Assembly (NCBI GenBank): GCA_036268775.1
Contig: DATATM010000019.1
Span: forward strand, 62,001 to 126,000
DNA length: 64,000 nucleotides
Reading direction: 5' to 3'
Source of the DNA: DASZIT01 sp036268775
GTDB lineage: Bacteria > Actinomycetota > Acidimicrobiia > Acidimicrobiales > RAAP-2
Numbering within the stretch: position 1 is the stretch's first letter; each line of letters starts with the position of its first letter. The notes under the pieces are model-generated. The model was given only the letters and a program-made list of their open reading frames with translations, was not told the DNA's origin and did no database searches. Made by a program: the position numbers and the translations under genes. Below are positions 61,560 through 64,000 of this stretch, piece after piece.

Positions 61560-61618
61560 GCTGGGCGGCGTTCCCGACTGGCCGGAATGCGGTCGGGCCC
61601 ACCGGAGTTGTACTGGGC

Positions 61619-62227
61619 ATGGCAGAAACTCAAGAATTCGCGGTCACCTGGGACTACCGGTGCCCCTTCGCCCGGAACGCCCACGAGCACATTCTCGACG
61701 GATTGGCGGCCGGGGCCGAGTGGCAGGTGACCTTCGTACCCTTCTTCCTCAACCAGACCCACGTCGAAGACGGTGGCACCCCGGCCTGGGAGGATTCGGC
61801 TCACACCCCGGATCTGTTGTCGCTGGAGGCGGGCGTCATCGTGCGGGACCAGTTCCCCGAGCACTTCCTGGCCGTTCACCGCTCCCTCTTCGCCGCCCGC
61901 CATGACGACGGGGGCGATCTCCGGGACCGCCAGGTGGTTCGCAACGCCCTCACCCGGGCCGGGGCCGACGCCGACGCCGTCCTGGCCGAGGTCGATGCCG
62001 GATGGGCCCGCAAGGTGGCCCGATCCGAGCACGAACGGGCGGTAGACGAGCTGGACGTGTTCGGCGTCCCCACCTTCATCCTCGGCGACCGGGCCGTCTT
62101 CGCCCGGTTGATGACCCGGCCGGAGGGCGACGGGGACGGCGCCCGTAACACCATCGACCGCATCCTTCAGCTGGTCGACGGTCATCCCGAGTTGAACGAG
62201 TTCAAGCACACCCGCATCGCCCGGTAG
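61619..62227 (+). CDS. DsbA-like thioredoxin-fold oxidoreductase
   Basis: A 202-residue DsbA/FrnE-type protein. The active-site motif is YRCPFARN, giving a single catalytic Cys (CxxF), and the cis-Pro loop is VFGVPTFILG near residue 148. With one cysteine it is likely an isomerase-like or glutathione/mycothiol-type enzyme. It starts 59 bases after the PAP2 gene. Confidence 0.87.
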   Translation: MAETQEFAVTWDYRCPFARNAHEHILDGLAAGAEWQVTFVPFFLNQTHVEDGGTPAWEDSAHTPDLLSLEAGVIVRDQFPEHFLAVHRSLFAARHDDGGDLRDRQVVRNALTRAGADADAVLAEVDAGWARKVARSEHERAVDELDVFGVPTFILGDRAVFARLMTRPEGDGDGARNTIDRILQLVDGHPELNEFKHTRIAR

Positions 62228-62277
62228 CGGCCTCGGCCCACCCGATCGGACTGCGGGTGGTTCAGGCGCCGGGTGGT

Positions 62278-63183
62278 TCAGGCGCCGACCAGTCCGGCCA
62301 GCACCTCGATCGATGCGCTGATCTCCTTGCCGGAGCCGAAGGGGGCCCCACAGAAGTCGGTGGCCCCGATGTCGGCGAACCGTCGGACCTGGGCGGCCAC
62401 CTCGGCGGCGTTTCCCACGATGGCCACATCCGGCGGGCCGGCGGCACCCTCCCGGTCGAGCATCGCCCGGTAGGAGGGCAGCACCCCGTAGATGGCGAAC
62501 AGCTCGGCCGCCTTGGCCCGGGCCCCGTCGACGTCGTCGGTGACACAGACCGGGAGCCCGACCGCCACCCGGGGCTCGGGGCGACCCGCCTCGGTGGCCG
62601 CCGCCCGGATGGTGGGCACGATGTGGTTCTCGATGGTGGCGGGCCCGGTCATCCAGGTGATGGTCCCCGATGCCATCCGCCCGGCGAGGCCGAGCATGAC
62701 CTTCCCGAGGGCGGCCACCAACACCGGCGGCGGCGGCGCGGTGATCCCGAGCGGCCCCATGGTGGAGGCGCGGAGCGTCTCGCCGGCAAAGGAGACCTGC
62801 TCGCCCTCCAGGAGCGGGATGAGGATGGACAGGTACTCCCGCATGTGCCGGGCCGGCTTCTCGAACGAGTAGCCGAAGACGTTCTCGACGACCACCTGGT
62901 GGGAAAGGCCGATCCCCAGGGTCAGGCGACCTCCGGTGGCGGCCTGGACGGTCAGGGCCTGGGCGGCCAGCATCACCGGGTTGCGGGGATAGGTGGGCAC
63001 CACCGCGGTCCCGAGGTCGATGCCGGGGACCTCCCGGCCGATGACGGCCAGCACCGTCAGGGCGTCGTAGCCGAAGATCTGCGATGTCCAGGCCGATTCG
63101 AGCCCGGCCGCCGCCATCGAGGCCACCTGGGCGACAACGTCGTCGATGGGCCTGTCAATGTCGAACATCGATCCGATGCGCAC
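62278..63183 (-). CDS. LLM-class F420-dependent oxidoreductase (TIGR03564-like)
   Basis: A 301-residue LLM-superfamily oxidoreductase. The GTG start at 63181-63183 is preceded by AAGGAG at 8 bases. Hallmarks are VRIGSMFD, WTSQIFG, GTAVVPTYPRNP and TGGRLTLGIGLSH, which match the TIGR03564 group. F420 is probable; substrate unknown. A 16-base tandem repeat spans the stop. Confidence 0.87.
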   Translation of the reverse strand: MRIGSMFDIDRPIDDVVAQVASMAAAGLESAWTSQIFGYDALTVLAVIGREVPGIDLGTAVVPTYPRNPVMLAAQALTVQAATGGRLTLGIGLSHQVVVENVFGYSFEKPARHMREYLSILIPLLEGEQVSFAGETLRASTMGPLGITAPPPPVLVAALGKVMLGLAGRMASGTITWMTGPATIENHIVPTIRAAATEAGRPEPRVAVGLPVCVTDDVDGARAKAAELFAIYGVLPSYRAMLDREGAAGPPDVAIVGNAAEVAAQVRRFADIGATDFCGAPFGSGKEISASIEVLAGLVGA

Positions 63184-63339
63184 GCTGATTCTCCTTCTGC
63201 GCCCGGCCCACGGCCCGGCCACTGTCACTGGTGATCGTGGCGACCACTCCGGCCGACCACCGTACCGGCCCGATCGAGCCAGTGCCCGGGGGCAAACCTC
63301 CAATGTGTGCGTTCCCGACGGTTCGGGCAGAATGCGTCC

Positions 63340-63831
63340 ATGTCAGTTGCCATCGTCATGGGAAGTGGGTCCGACGCGACGATCATGGACGACGCCGTCC
63401 AGATCCTCCGTTCCTTCGGGGTGAAGGTCGAGGTCCGGGTCATCTCGGCTCACCGCACTCCCGATGACGCCATCGAATTCGCCCGCAGCGCCGCCGCCAA
63501 CGGGATCAAGGTGATCATCGCCGCCGCCGGCGGCGCCGCCCACCTGGCCGGCGTCCTGGCCGCCGCCACCCCGGTACCGGTGATCGGGGTGCCGGTCGCT
63601 TTGGCCAACCTGGGCGGCCTCGACTCGCTGCTGGCCATGGTCCAGATGCCGAAGGGGGTGCCGGTGGCGGTAGTCGCCGTCAACGGTGCCCGCAATGCCG
63701 GGCTGCTGGCCGTGCGGATCATGGCCCTCTCCGACGAGCGGCTGGCCGTCGAGCAGGACCGCTTCGTCAAGGAACTGGCTGAGCAGGTCCGCGACCAGGA
63801 TGCGGAGATCGTCGCCCGCTACAACTCCTAG
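63340..63831 (+). CDS. purE: N5-carboxyaminoimidazole ribonucleotide mutase PurE
   Basis: A 163-residue purine-biosynthesis mutase converting N5-CAIR to CAIR. The start MSVAIVMGSGSDATIM, the SAHRTPD loop and the AAGGAAHLAGV and MPKGVPVAVVAVNGARNAG signatures are unmistakable. purK is not visible in the window. It faces the preceding LLM gene divergently. Confidence 0.96.
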   Translation: MSVAIVMGSGSDATIMDDAVQILRSFGVKVEVRVISAHRTPDDAIEFARSAAANGIKVIIAAAGGAAHLAGVLAAATPVPVIGVPVALANLGGLDSLLAMVQMPKGVPVAVVAVNGARNAGLLAVRIMALSDERLAVEQDRFVKELAEQVRDQDAEIVARYNS

Positions 63832-63850
63832 CGCCGCCCTAGCCGCTCGC

Positions 63851-64000
63851 TCAGTCGGCGGTCCAGGGGGGGGCCAGACCCCGGACGGCTTTCCCCAGAT
63901 CCATGTCGATGGCCATCACGGCCATGGCCGGGATGTCGACCCCGTTGGCCACATAGCGGCCCACGTGGGCGCGGCACTCGTCGAACGACCCGTGGACGAC
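63851..64000 (-). CDS. LLM-class oxidoreductase, C-terminal part (cut by window edge)
   Basis: The frame entering from the right edge ends at TGA (63851-63853) with a tail reading DECRAHVGRYVANGVDIPAM and KAVRGLAPPW, a pattern found at the C-terminus of LLM-superfamily (F420-dependent) proteins. Only about 49 residues are visible, so the family call is tentative. Confidence 0.6.
   Translation of the reverse strand, partial: VVHGSFDECRAHVGRYVANGVDIPAMAVMAIDMDLGKAVRGLAPPWTAD

Noticed and set aside
1..64000. CRISPR array, insertion sequence or prophage segment
   Set aside because: No repeated spacer-like arrays, transposase or phage structural genes could be found on either strand.

Overview
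The window is a gene-dense stretch of a high-GC chromosome, with short intergenic gaps, many 4-base stop/start overlaps and frequent GTG starts. The gene content points to an actinobacterium. It has five F420/LLM-class oxidoreductases (one cut by the right edge), PspC-fused signalling proteins, DUF2510/DUF4190 and DUF4388 proteins, an EthA-like Baeyer-Villiger monooxygenase, a PIG-L (MshB/Mca-type) deacetylase and a mec-cysO-cysM-MBL-rph-rdgB block that follows the Mycobacterium order. A member of Acidimicrobiia or a close relative is my best guess, but that is inference. I see no insertion sequence, prophage, CRISPR array or origin.

Layout. 0.03-3.9 kb: minus-strand run nhaA, peroxiredoxin, nitroreductase, LLM oxidoreductase, unknown gene. 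4.0-8.9 kb: minus-strand genes for LLM oxidoreductase, a 48-residue zinc ribbon, thioesterase, DUF7064-like protein, phosphotransferase, CMD-family protein and VOC protein, probably a catabolic set. 9-12.6 kb: deacetylase, MpaB-type oxygenase, LysM/transglycosylase, small basic protein. 12.7-18.9 kb: TetR diverging from an SDR across a paired operator, a second SDR, a DeoR-MFS-HAD operon, AIM24 protein. 19-25.3 kb: three unrelated SAM methyltransferases, a frameshifted gene, a beta-lactamase-fold hydrolase, lipoprotein, aldo/keto reductase. 25.4-28.4 kb: tRNA-Val, DUF2127, PhyH dioxygenase, tRNA-Cys, glycosyltransferase.

28.4-31.7 kb: an envelope-stress module resembling LiaFSR (PspC/LiaF-like protein diverging from a PspC-histidine kinase and LuxR regulator). 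31.8-38 kb: glnD, L,D-transpeptidase, methyltransferase, DUF4388 and DUF2510 proteins. 38-42 kb: rdgB, rph, Rv1339-like phosphodiesterase, cysM, cysO, mec on the minus strand. 42.1-43.1 kb: smpB and ssrA. 43.3-49.5 kb: Dabb protein, MarR regulator, FAD oxidoreductase, then TetR diverging from a PF10118-BVMO-SDR operon. 49.5-55 kb: DUF1810, pirin, RNA uracil methyltransferase, DHA2 exporter with an extra C-terminal domain, nitroreductase, tRNA-Gly. 55.3-64 kb: LLM oxidoreductase, NagD-like HAD, PIG-L deacetylase, DedA, hydrolase, RecB-like Fe-S nuclease, PAP2, DsbA-like protein, two more LLM genes and purE.

Most of this is ordinary core and secondary metabolism. The points most worth a second look are the CysO carrier whose GG is followed by a 10-residue tail, the tiny zinc-ribbon gene, the symmetrical TetR operators, the LiaFSR-like module, the DHA2 exporter with a fused cytoplasmic domain, and two reading-frame anomalies (a frameshifted gene and a deacetylase without a clear start codon).
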